Below are positions 18,929 through 27,500 of a DNA stretch of 59,295 bases, in pieces. Origin of the DNA: an uncultured Prevotellaceae bacterium. Its GTDB lineage: Bacteria > Bacteroidota > Bacteroidia > Bacteroidales > Bacteroidaceae. The stretch is taken from contig CAMVKN010000021.1 in NCBI GenBank assembly GCA_947168045.1, positions 1 to 59,295 on the forward strand. The letters are read 5' to 3'. Under the pieces are notes generated by a model, which was given only the letters and a program-made list of their open reading frames with translations, ran no database searches and had not been told where the DNA came from. The translations under genes were made by a program, and so were the position numbers. The stretch's first letter is position 1. The number at the start of each line of letters is the position of its first letter.

Positions 18929-19537
18929 CTATCTGACAACATAGTCAAAGAGGTCGAAATTGGAATAGCCCATGGTCTGAAGCAATTCCTGACTATAGTG
19001 CCGGTCGTCATCGGTGTTGAAGGCAGCAATGCTGGGCAGACGCAGGGTGACGCGCTCCTGCAGATGGCGGTCGGCCAGCAGGCGCAGGTTGCTCATCAGT
19101 GGGGCGATGTCACCACCCGTGTACTGGTGGTAGATGTCGGGATTCATGTCCTTCACATCTATATAATACTCATGTATGTAGGGGATGACAGTCGCCAGCC
19201 GCTCAGTAGGCACGTTGAGCGATGACTCCAGGTAGATGTGCCACTCCTTCGGGCAGAGCTGGCAAAAGCGCTCGATGAAGTCGCTATAGAGCAGAGGCTC
19301 GCCGCCACCAAAGCAGACGCCGCCGCCTGTGGCCAAGAAGTAGAGGTTGTCCTTCATCAGCTCATCCACCAGCTCCTCGGGCGACAGCCACTGCCAGATG
19401 CCGTCCTCCTCCCAGCACTGGCGGTTGAGGCAATAGGCACAGCGCAGAGGGCAGCCATGAAAGGCCACCAGCGTGGTGACACCGCCGCCATCGACGGTGA
19501 GCCGATGGCGGGCAATAGCGATAAACGGAGCATTCAC
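18929..19537 (-). CDS. Radical SAM protein, PflA-like activase
   Basis: Radical S-adenosylmethionine enzyme of 202 residues. The cluster motif is C29-P-L-R-C33-A-Y-C36 in FHGCPLRCAYC, CX3CX2C as in pyruvate formate-lyase activase. GGGVCFGGGEPLL is the SAM-contacting GGEP motif, and DVKDMNPDIYHQYTGG follows the activase pattern. Family members install a glycyl radical on a partner enzyme; no glycyl-radical enzyme is encoded in the window, so the substrate is open. It is a little shorter than typical PflA (about 245). Its start overlaps the stop of tonB by four bases, so the two genes are co-transcribed. Confidence 0.85.
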   Translation of the reverse strand: MNAPFIAIARHRLTVDGGGVTTLVAFHGCPLRCAYCLNRQCWEEDGIWQWLSPEELVDELMKDNLYFLATGGGVCFGGGEPLLYSDFIERFCQLCPKEWHIYLESSLNVPTERLATVIPYIHEYYIDVKDMNPDIYHQYTGGDIAPLMSNLRLLADRHLQERVTLRLPSIAAFNTDDDRHYSQELLQTMGYSNFDLFDYVVR

Positions 19538-20235
19538 TCAGCCCTGAAATTGACAGGAATGGTGTACTTGACGACGCGAGCCTCACCAAGCAGCTTGCCG
19601 GGATGCCACTTGGGCATGGCGTTGACCACGCGCAGGGCTTCCTTGTCGCAAGCCGGAGAGAGCGACTTCGTCACCTTTGCGTCGCTGATAGTGCCATCTT
19701 TCCCAATATTGAAGGTAACGATGACGCGACCGGTGACACACTCTTCGTCGGGCATTTTGACATTCTCTTTCAGATAAGCCTCCAAGGCAGTCTTGCCACC
19801 AGGGAAGTGAGGAGACTCTTCCACCACGCCATCCAGCACCTTTTCGTCAGCTTTCACAGGCTGGATGCTGTCTTCGGTCATTCTCAGCGGTTTGCCCATC
19901 AGTTCTTTTTCAAGACTGTCTTTTACCATTACTGGAGGTTCAGGCGGCATCACGGGGATGCCGGCAAGGGGCGGCTGAATAAGCTTGCCTACACCGCAGC
20001 CGCTCAGTCCGGCCATACCCATGGCGATGCCGGCCACGGCCACCTTCTTGCCCAGCTTTTTCCGCTTCAGGAGTTCGCTTTCCAGGTACCGCACCTCAGC
20101 CTCGCAGGCAGGGCAGGTGCCGGCGCACTCGCCTTCGTGCGTACATTCCTGCGGCTCGTATTCAATATCATTGGCCTCCGCTATCTGCTTGCGAATGGCC
20201 TTGAGTGTGTTGCAAGTGTTACGTCCTCTTGTCAT
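19534..20235 (-). CDS. tonB: TonB-family energy transducer with N-terminal Cys cluster
   Basis: 233 residues. The C-terminal TonB domain (about 145-231) includes GRVIVTFNIGKDGTISDAKV and ALRVVNAMPKWHPGK; this domain touches outer-membrane SusC/TonB-dependent receptors. A Pro-rich spacer (IQPPLAGIPVMPPEPPVMV) precedes it. The start is unusual: about 60 cytoplasmic-looking residues with cysteines C31, C37, C41 and C44 (CTHEGECAGTCPACE), a zinc-ribbon-like arrangement. Then comes a short hydrophobic segment ending in GLSGC that could act as membrane anchor or internal lipobox. No ExbB or ExbD is nearby. It may energise receptors such as the SusC in this window, but that is inference. Confidence 0.85.
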   Translation of the reverse strand: MTRGRNTCNTLKAIRKQIAEANDIEYEPQECTHEGECAGTCPACEAEVRYLESELLKRKKLGKKVAVAGIAMGMAGLSGCGVGKLIQPPLAGIPVMPPEPPVMVKDSLEKELMGKPLRMTEDSIQPVKADEKVLDGVVEESPHFPGGKTALEAYLKENVKMPDEECVTGRVIVTFNIGKDGTISDAKVTKSLSPACDKEALRVVNAMPKWHPGKLLGEARVVKYTIPVNFRAE

Positions 20236-20416
20236 ATCAGATGAAGGTTGATAGTTAAAAAAAGAAGGTAGAAGGCGGAAGGATGATTAGAAGAAGAATA
20301 CGGGTCGTGTGTTCCGTTGCTTCTGGGTCAGTTCACCCTCCATGCGGCTGATGGCTGCCTGGAGAATCAAGATGGCTGGCAACGAAGTCGAAGGCACGGA
20401 AATGGTCGGCCATCAT

Positions 20417-21943
20417 TTATTTGTTCAGTTTCCATGTGACGCCGTCCTTGGTGTCCTTCACCTCAAAGCCGGCCTGGGCGAGGGCATCGCGAATCTGGTC
20501 GCTGGTGGCCCAGTCCTTGGCGGCCTTGGCCTTGGCGCGCAGGTCTAAGACCATGTCCACCACCTTGCCAAAGGCTTTCTCGCGCTCATCGTTACCCCCC
20601 GCTTCAAACTGTGAAGAAGCATGGCTCAGTCCGAGGATGTCCTCAGCGAAGAGGTGCATCACCTCACGCAGCTCCTTCAGGCAGTCGGCACAGATGGTAG
20701 CCTTGTGGTCGACGAGACGGTTGACGACGGTGGCAGCCTCGAAGAGCAGGCTGATGACCTGCGGTGTGGCCAGGTCGTCGTTCATGGAATCGTAGCAGCG
20801 CTGGCGAAGGGTCTTGACGACCTTCTCGGTTTCGCTGTCACATTGTGACTCCTTCCCTCCTTCGGGGGGATTGAGGGGGGCAAGACGGTCAACGTCGGCG
20901 ATGGCGTTCTGTAGCTTCTCCAGACCCTTCTCGGCGGCCTGCAGGGCCTCGTCGCTGAAGTCGACGGTGCCACGGTAGTGGGCTGAGAGGATGAAGAAGC
21001 GGATGGTCATGGGCGAATAGGGCTTCGACAGCAGCTCATGCTGTCCGGTGAAGAACTGTTCCAGGGTGATGAAGTTGCCCAGCGACTTGCCCATCTTCTG
21101 CCCGTTGATGGTAATCATGTTGTTGTGCATCCAGTACTTCACGGCCTGATGCCCCATGGCGGCCTGTGCCTGGGCTATCTCGCACTCATGGTGGGGGAAC
21201 ACCAGGTCCATGCCGCCACCGTGGATGTCGAACTCCTCACCCAGGTACTTGCGGCCCATGGCCGTGCACTCGCAGTGCCAGCCGGGGAAACCGTCACTCC
21301 ACGGCGACGGCCAGCGCATGATGTGCTCCGGCTGTGCCTTCTTCCACAGGGCGAAGTCAGCCTGGTTGTGCTTCTCCCCCACCCCGTCGAGCTCGCGGCT
21401 GGCATCCTTCACATTCTCTAACGAGCGGCCGCTCAGGATGCCGTACTTATATACCTTATTATATGCCTCAATGTCGAAGTAGATGCTGCCGTGGCTCTCG
21501 TAGGCGAAGCCATGGTCCATGATTTCCTTCACTAACTGTTGCTGCTCAATGATGTGCCCGGTGGCGCAAGGCTCAATGCTGGGGCGCAGCACACCCATGG
21601 CATCCATGGCCTGGTGGTAGCGCCGCGTGTAATACTGCGCTATCTCCATAGGCTCCAACTGTTCCAGGCGTGCTTTCTTGGCTATCTTGTCCTCACCCTC
21701 GTCCGCATCGTGCTCCAAGTGACCCACATCAGTGATGTTACGCACGTAGCGCACCTTGTAGCCCAGGTGCTTCAGATAGCGGAACAGCACGTCGAAGGTG
21801 ATGGCAGGACGAGCATGCCCCAGGTGCGGGTCGCCATAGACGGTGGGGCCGCAGACGTACATGCCCACATTGGGTGCGTGCAAGGGTTCGAAACGTTCCT
21901 TCTGTCGTGTCAGTGTGTTGTATATAACCAGTCTTGATTCCAT
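20417..21943 (-). CDS. cysS: Cysteinyl-tRNA synthetase
   Basis: Class I aminoacyl-tRNA synthetase charging tRNA-Cys in the cytoplasm; 508 residues. The HIGH motif appears as PHLGHARP and the KMSKS motif as KMGKSLGN. Zinc-site and substrate motifs include [23 protein letters not shown] and HHECEIAQ. The C-terminal anticodon-binding helices are complete, ending [16 protein letters not shown]. Near residues 354-364 a small GC-rich palindrome (20851-20882) adds [13 protein letters not shown] within the helical linker region. Downstream of argD and proC on the same strand, probably co-transcribed. Confidence 0.96.
   Translation of the reverse strand: MESRLVIYNTLTRQKERFEPLHAPNVGMYVCGPTVYGDPHLGHARPAITFDVLFRYLKHLGYKVRYVRNITDVGHLEHDADEGEDKIAKKARLEQLEPMEIAQYYTRRYHQAMDAMGVLRPSIEPCATGHIIEQQQLVKEIMDHGFAYESHGSIYFDIEAYNKVYKYGILSGRSLENVKDASRELDGVGEKHNQADFALWKKAQPEHIMRWPSPWSDGFPGWHCECTAMGRKYLGEEFDIHGGGMDLVFPHHECEIAQAQAAMGHQAVKYWMHNNMITINGQKMGKSLGNFITLEQFFTGQHELLSKPYSPMTIRFFILSAHYRGTVDFSDEALQAAEKGLEKLQNAIADVDRLAPLNPPEGGKESQCDSETEKVVKTLRQRCYDSMNDDLATPQVISLLFEAATVVNRLVDHKATICADCLKELREVMHLFAEDILGLSHASSQFEAGGNDEREKAFGKVVDMVLDLRAKAKAAKDWATSDQIRDALAQAGFEVKDTKDGVTWKLNK
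20851..20882. repeat. GC-rich palindrome inside cysS
   Basis: TCCCTCC (20854-20860), TTC loop, GGGGGGA (20864-20870) form a 7-pair stem with one G-T pair, followed by a second G-run. Translated in frame as NPPEGGK. Confidence 0.65.
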
Positions 21944-21945
21944 TG

Positions 21946-21980
21946 TTGAGTGTTTATTGTTAAGTGTTGAGTGTTGAGTG
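21946..21980. repeat. 35-base heptad repeat between proC and cysS
   Basis: Five 7-base units in phase, three of them TTGAGTG and two variants (TTTATTG, TTAAGTG). It fills nearly the whole 40-base spacer, next to the cysS start. On the other strand the unit reads CACTCAA, fitting the CAC-nnnn grammar of the other copies. Confidence 0.9.
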
Positions 21981-21983
21981 ACA

Positions 21984-22763
21984 TTACTTTAAGCCGGCCT
22001 TCAAGCCGCGGATGACGGCAGACGTAAAGCCGGCATGCTCCATCTCGTTCAGTCCCTTGATGGTCACGCCGCCCGGGGTCGTCACCAGGTCGATGGCCTG
22101 CTCGGGGTGCAGACCGCTGGCCTGCAGCAGCTCCACGGCGCCACGCATGGTCTGCATGACGATATGCTTGGCGTCGTCGGCCTTGAAGCCCAGCTCCACA
22201 CCGCCCTCCGAAGCGGCGCGTATGTAGCGCATGGCATAGGCGATGCCACAGGAGGCCAGCGTCGTTCCGGCAGCGAGGTGCTGTTCGTCGGTGACAAGCA
22301 CCTGGCCCATCTGCTCAAAGAGTGCCTTCATCTGTTCGGTATGGTGCGATGCCATCGCACCACACGGCACCAAGAACGTCATGCTCTGCAGCTGCGCGAT
22401 GGCAATGTTAGGTATGCAGAGGAACAGCGGCGGACACTGATTGCCCAGCCACCCCTGTATGTCCTTCGACGGCACACCGGCAGCGATGACCACCAGCTGC
22501 TGACGGTCGGGCTGCAGGGCCTCCTTGATGCCCGTGAGCACCTGCTGCACCAGCCACGGCTTCACGACCACCAGCACCACGTCGGCAGCGCCGACAGCCC
22601 GACTGTTGTCGGTCGTGGTTGTCACGCCCAAGGCTTCAAACTTGTCTAACACGGTTGCTGACGGGTCGCTCACACAGATGTCCTTCCCTGCGTGTCCGGC
22701 CTTCAGCAGTCCCTCGACGGTGGCGCCACCCATGGCGCCAGCACCAATCACAGCTATCTTCAT
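21984..22763 (-). CDS. proC: Pyrroline-5-carboxylate reductase
   Basis: Last enzyme of proline synthesis, reducing pyrroline-5-carboxylate with NAD(P)H. The N-terminus [20 protein letters not shown] is the Rossmann nucleotide-binding start, which is why ATG 22763 was chosen over an upstream TTG (22781). [14 protein letters not shown] and the C-terminal [17 protein letters not shown] are family signatures. At 259 residues the length is normal. It starts 21 bases after the end of argD, so the two are co-transcribed. In Bacteroidetes, proC commonly follows argD. Confidence 0.95.
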   Translation of the reverse strand: MKIAVIGAGAMGGATVEGLLKAGHAGKDICVSDPSATVLDKFEALGVTTTTDNSRAVGAADVVLVVVKPWLVQQVLTGIKEALQPDRQQLVVIAAGVPSKDIQGWLGNQCPPLFLCIPNIAIAQLQSMTFLVPCGAMASHHTEQMKALFEQMGQVLVTDEQHLAAGTTLASCGIAYAMRYIRAASEGGVELGFKADDAKHIVMQTMRGAVELLQASGLHPEQAIDLVTTPGGVTIKGLNEMEHAGFTSAVIRGLKAGLK

Positions 22764-22784
22764 ACGTCTGTCTTTTTCCAAAAC

Positions 22785-23924
22785 TCAATCCTCCTCGGGC
22801 TGCACCCTGATGAGCCTTTCAATGAAATCGTCGGCATCGGCCTTGGTCAGGCACAGCGGCGGCAGCAGGCGCAGCGTGTTCTGCCCGGCCGCACCGGTGA
22901 AGCAGTGTTCGTGGCGTATGAGCGGCTTGCGCACCATCTTGTGCGGCATGTCGAGCTCAATGCCTATCATCAGGCCGCGACCGCGTACCTCCTTGATGTG
23001 GCTGCTGCCAATGCCCCGTATGCCCTCCATGAGGTAGTCGCCCACCTCACGGGCGTTCTCCACCAGTCCCTCGTCCTCCATGACGTCGAGCGTGGCCAGG
23101 GCCGCAGCACAGGCCAGATGGTTGCCGCCGAAGGTGGTGCCTAACTGGCCATACTCGGGCTGGAAGTCGGGGCTGATGAGCACGGCGCCCATGGGGAAGC
23201 CATTGGCGATGCCCTTGGCCATGGTGATGATGTCGGGCTTGATGCCCAGCCACTGGTGAGCGAAGAACTTGCCACTGCGACCGTAGCCACACTGTATCTC
23301 GTCAGCGATGAGGGGCACATGGTAGCGCTGGCAGGCGTAGGCCAGCTTCTGGGCAAACTCCGGCGTGGCCATCTTCACACCGCCCACACCCTGTATACAC
23401 TCCAGGATGACCGCGGCGATGCCACCGCGCGACAGCTCGCGCACCCACGGCTCAATGTCGTTCAGCGGCAGGAAGCGCACATGGTGGTTGTCGTTGATGG
23501 GTGCCACAATCTTGCGGTTGTGCGTCACCTCAACGGCCAGGCTGGTGCGCCCGTGGAAGGCACCCTCGCAGGAGAGGACGCGTGTGTTGCCCGTCTTGAA
23601 CGATGCCAGCTTCAGGGCGTTCTCGTTGGCCTCGGCCCCGCTGTTGATGAGGAACAGCTGGTAGTCGTCATAGCCGCTGGCACGGCCCAGCCTCTCGGCC
23701 AGCTCCACCTGCAGCTTGTTCACCACCGAGTTGCTGTAGAAGGCTATCTTCTGCAGCTGCTCCGTCACCTTTTCTATATAGTGCGGATGTGAGTGCCCTA
23801 TGCTGATGACGGCATGCCCGCCGTAGAGGTCAAGATACTCCTGCCCGTGGTCGTCCCACACACGGCAGCCCTTGCCCTTGACGATGTTCACGTCGAAGAG
23901 CGGATAAACGTCGAATAGCTTCAT
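22785..23924 (-). CDS. argD: N-acylornithine aminotransferase
   Basis: PLP-dependent class III aminotransferase of arginine synthesis, converting N-acyl glutamate semialdehyde to N-acyl ornithine; 379 residues. Family motifs are NSGAEANENALKLA, AFHGRTSLAVEVT, LIADEIQCGYGRSGKFF (PLP-contacting Asp) and TMAKGIANGFPMGA with the Schiff-base lysine. The next step uses ArgF', encoded in the first operon of the window. It is preceded by a strong promoter inside a long perfect palindrome (23957-23998). ArgC, usually its neighbour in Bacteroidetes, lies 7.6 kb away at 31491. Confidence 0.95.
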   Translation of the reverse strand: MKLFDVYPLFDVNIVKGKGCRVWDDHGQEYLDLYGGHAVISIGHSHPHYIEKVTEQLQKIAFYSNSVVNKLQVELAERLGRASGYDDYQLFLINSGAEANENALKLASFKTGNTRVLSCEGAFHGRTSLAVEVTHNRKIVAPINDNHHVRFLPLNDIEPWVRELSRGGIAAVILECIQGVGGVKMATPEFAQKLAYACQRYHVPLIADEIQCGYGRSGKFFAHQWLGIKPDIITMAKGIANGFPMGAVLISPDFQPEYGQLGTTFGGNHLACAAALATLDVMEDEGLVENAREVGDYLMEGIRGIGSSHIKEVRGRGLMIGIELDMPHKMVRKPLIRHEHCFTGAAGQNTLRLLPPLCLTKADADDFIERLIRVQPEED

Positions 23925-23948
23925 GGTCGTTTAGTTTTAAAACTGGTG

Positions 23949-23979
23949 CAAAGATACAACTTTTCCCGCAAACAGCCAA
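23949..23979 (-). promoter_or_regulatory. Promoter of argD-proC-cysS
   Basis: On the minus strand TTG (23979-23977), 20 bases, TATCTTTG (23956-23949): an excellent Bacteroidetes promoter, 24 bases before the argD start. The -33 box and spacer lie inside the palindrome. Confidence 0.8.
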
Positions 23980-23998
23980 GGTTTTGCGGGAAAAGTTG
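23957..23998. promoter_or_regulatory. 16-base perfect inverted repeat at the argD promoter
   Basis: CAACTTTTCCCGCAAA (23957-23972) and its exact complement (23983-23998) flank a 10-base loop and abut the -7 box. It could be an operator or an RNA hairpin for read-through from the lipoprotein gene; no T-tract follows, so it is a poor intrinsic terminator. Confidence 0.75.
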
Positions 23999-24026
23999 TT
24001 TTGTCGCGAGAGGAATCGTGCGGCAG

Positions 24027-24503
24027 TCATTCTCGCCCCCTGCTGTAGGCCGGCTGGTCGGTGGGCGTGTCGTTTGGGGTGTTGACGTTGGTGACTCCGC
24101 TATAGGCTGCTTGACGGACGGTGAAGAGCAGGGTGTCCTTGTCGTTATTGGCCAGGAAGACGATGTCCATCACGCGGCGCGATGCTTCGAGGTTCGCCGT
24201 GCAGGCCACGGTGACCTCCGGCGTTCCGGCCGAGTAGGGCAGCTGCGTGACCGTAAGCCATGGTGTGGCGACGGCCTGCGCTTGCTTGGTGATGCGGCTG
24301 TTGAGGCCGGTCAGGGCGACGGTCTTCTCCGATGCCTCGGCAGGCATGTCGCAAGTCATGGCGAGAAACCGCCCCTGCTCCGAGGGCGTAGGCGGCTGTG
24401 GCTGGGGTGTGTAGGGGTCGTCGGGGTCGTCGCTGCCACCTCCACAGGCCGCCAGCGCGAGGGTGGCCATCAGTGCTATGGAAAGAATTTTCAATGTTCT
24501 CAT
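24027..24503 (-). CDS. BACON-domain lipoprotein
   Basis: 158 residues. Signal peptide with a clear lipobox (LALAAC) followed by GGGSDDPDDP and a Pro/Gln-rich linker. The rest (about 45-138) has the pattern of a BACON domain: ATPWLTVTQL, spacing, RRVMDIVFLANNDKDTLLFTVRQA. BACON domains occur in Bacteroidetes surface proteins and are thought to bind carbohydrate or glycoprotein. It lies 48 bases after the end of the sialidase-like gene and is probably its operon partner, parallel to the lipoprotein plus giant-protein arrangement at the Reg1 locus. Confidence 0.7.
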   Translation of the reverse strand: MRTLKILSIALMATLALAACGGGSDDPDDPYTPQPQPPTPSEQGRFLAMTCDMPAEASEKTVALTGLNSRITKQAQAVATPWLTVTQLPYSAGTPEVTVACTANLEASRRVMDIVFLANNDKDTLLFTVRQAAYSGVTNVNTPNDTPTDQPAYSRGRE

Positions 24504-24551
24504 CTTATTGTTGTAGTATATGTTTATAGTTATGTGAATTCTGCTTCTCTC

Positions 24552-27500
24552 TTATTTCACCACCACCTTGCGCCCGTTCTGCAGGTAGATGCCGGGCTTT
24601 GTGGGTTTCTCCACGCGGCGGCCTTGGAGGTCGGTGAAGGGTGGCGCGGGTTGGATTTGTTGCGTTGGCAACGCAACATACTCGACGGCGTTGGTGCCCT
24701 CACCACTGATGAGGTAGGCGCGGGCGGCAGAACTCTTCGGCAGGGCGAGCCAGGCGCGGTGGGCGTCGATGCTAAAAGGTGCGCCCTGCTGTGCTCCCCA
24801 GAACCAGCCGAACTGTGTGGCCAACGAGGTGCCGCTGGGGCCGTAGGCCAGCTTGTAGTAAAGGTTGTCGCCCGAGGCGCTGGTCGTCGTGGCCTGGTCG
24901 CTGCCGTGTAGCAGGTTGGTGCCAGTGTAGGAGATATTGTCGTTGGTGCTGGTCAGCGTGTAGGTGGCGGCGCGCTTCTGGCTGGCCTCGATGAGCACGG
25001 CGGTGCCTCGGGGCACGATGTCGCCCGTGAGTGCCTGATAGCTGAGGCTGCTGCCGTTGTAGTTGCTGACGACGCTGGCCTTCAGCCCACTGGGCAGCTG
25101 GTAGCTCAGCTGTGAGTCGTAGAACGTGGCATAGCCTGCCTCGGCGACGGTCAGGTCGTAGGTCTGCTGGGCACTACCGCTGGTGGTGATGGTCACCTCG
25201 GGCTTCAGATCCTTGGGCTCGTTCCATCCCACGCGGTCGGTGGCCAGCACGCAGAATCCGTACTTCGTGCCAGGCTCAGCGGGTACAGGCACACGCTGTG
25301 CAGCACTGATGCCGCGCACGGCAATGGCTGAGTCGCTGTCGTTGACAAAGACGAAGAAGTCGTAGTGGTCGATGCCGCTAGTCTTGTCACTGCCTTCGAA
25401 TGTGACGTATACGAATCCATTATCCTCTGTCACGTTGGTAATCTTCGATGTCGGGTAGTCGGTGTCGAAGGTGTTCACGTAGGTATTGGTCGTGATGGGT
25501 TCGTTGGCGTCGAAGACAATCGTTGCCTTGTTGCTGATGGTGGAGCCGTTGGCTGGATTCTGCTTGTGCTCGATGATGAACGAGACAAATCCCTCGCCGT
25601 CGCGGTTGTCGTTGTTGGGCAGTAGGAAGCCATTCATGATGTCTTCCAGTTCATTGCCGTTCTTCTCAAGTGAGACAAATGCCCAGCGGGCGATGCCAGT
25701 CTGCGGGTCAAACTGTCCGCTGACGCGCACGAGGATGTCGTGGCCGTTGACGGTGTAGGACACGTCGCGGGAGAATTCCTGCACCTTGCTGCCGCCGATG
25801 GTCATTGCCTGGTCGGCCCAGCCGTAAGAGGTGAAGCTGAAGGTCTCGGCATCCAGCTTCGAGAGGTCGAGCGTGTCGGTGACGAACACCTCGTTGGCAG
25901 GAGCCGTAGCACTGGCCTTGTTCTCGAAGGTGATGGTGTAAGGCATCTGATGGATAGGCTTGATGTAGTGGTGCTGGTCGTCTGGACCATAAGGACCTAT
26001 CATCTCGTTGGGATCGTAGGAATATACGAGCAGGTTGTCCTTCCAGTTGGGGTCACCCCTAAGGCAGGCATCATAGGCCGCCTTGTTGCTTACCATGTCC
26101 CAGATGAGCTTGGCCATTGCCAGGCCTCCCTTGACAATCAGTGAGGGCGGGAAGAGGTCAGTACCGCAAGCAAAGACCGATGTGACGAAGTTGGTTCCGA
26201 AGTTGGCCCAGCTCTTATCCTTACCCCAGATTTTCTGACTTACGGTTTTAACAATGTTGTAAGCACATCCCACGACGGATACCACAGTCAAGCCAGTCTC
26301 TAGGAAGCTCATGCCGAACATGGTGAGGGCGCACTCGGTCTTGCTTCTTCCCTTGTTAATGCCTTTGACGTATCTGTCGAACTCATCTTCGGCACGTGTG
26401 GTGGCAGCGTCATCGTCAGTCCATGGTCCCCATGGCTCACAGATCATATAATATATCCTGATGTTGTTGTCCAGGCCACTGTCGTTCTTTGCCATAACGC
26501 GGAAGAACTGCTGGTTGGTGCTGTTGGGCGCGATGTAGGGGATGAAGAAGGAATAAATGCGCACGCTGTCGCCCGTCTGCTCGTCGTAGGCCATGAGGTA
26601 TTCGCCCAGCTGTCTGGCCATCTTCAGCTCCTCTTCGCCGAAAGCATCGCTGTAGAGGTCGTACTCGAACTCAAACTGCACGTCGATGGTGCCCTTGCGG
26701 TCGGGTATGGCTATGAAGATGGGGGTGTTGTAAGCCGGTACATTCGACCTATTGCCATAGTCGATGGAGTAGCGCTGGTACTTGTTGAACAACTGCTTGT
26801 CGCGTCCGCCAATTTGCATCCACACTTCGGGCTCCTCATACTGCTCTACGGTGAAGGCCTGGCGCAGGGTGTCGCTGCCCACGATGACGTCGTACTTACC
26901 CGTAGGCGCTCCCCACAGGTTGAAGTTGGCAAGAGCCAGGTCGTTGATGCTGAGTGCCTTCGACGAGTCGTAGCCGTATTCCACTTCCCATGTGCCCTCA
27001 ATCTCGGTGGTGCCTTGCTTGAGTACCACTTTGGGCTTGTTTGAATAGGTGAGCGTGTAGCCACCCTGAATGTGCAGCTTCACGTCGGGCACATTTCCTG
27101 ATGACTCGGGACTCACCTTGCTCAGCCCGCCCACCACGATGCTCTGCTGCGTGGCCACGTAGGCGTTGGTGGTCTTGCCGTCGCCCTTGGCTATCATCCA
27201 GTAGTTGTACATGCCGGGATGGCCGCTCACGTCCTGCTGTTCGTGCTGCTTCTTGCTGGTGCTGTACTTGTCCGGGCGGTCCAGGTTCCAGGGGTCGGGC
27301 TTGATCCACTGGTAGGCCTGGCCGTCCTTGGTCATGTCGGTCATATAGACATAGCGGCCCGTGAGGTCCTTGGTCAGCGTGAACTCGGGGTGCGGCGGGC
27401 GGATGCCGTCGTGAGCCTTCAGGTAGTTCGGCATCAGCGGCGCCGGGTCGTTGTGATACTGGCTCTGGTCTTGCAGCGAGCCGTCGAAGGTGAGCAGCAG

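Noticed and set aside
20236..20416. Possible small gene after cysS on the minus strand (starts ATGATGGCCGACC at 20416; a second frame ends RNTRPVFFF)
   Set aside because: Neither frame gives more than about 45 codons, and a whole protein would need a frameshift between them; nothing recognisable. It may be a decayed short gene.
23957..23998. Intrinsic terminator for the BACON lipoprotein gene
   Set aside because: The stem is strong but no T-run follows on the minus strand, and it overlaps the argD promoter; listed as a regulatory palindrome instead.
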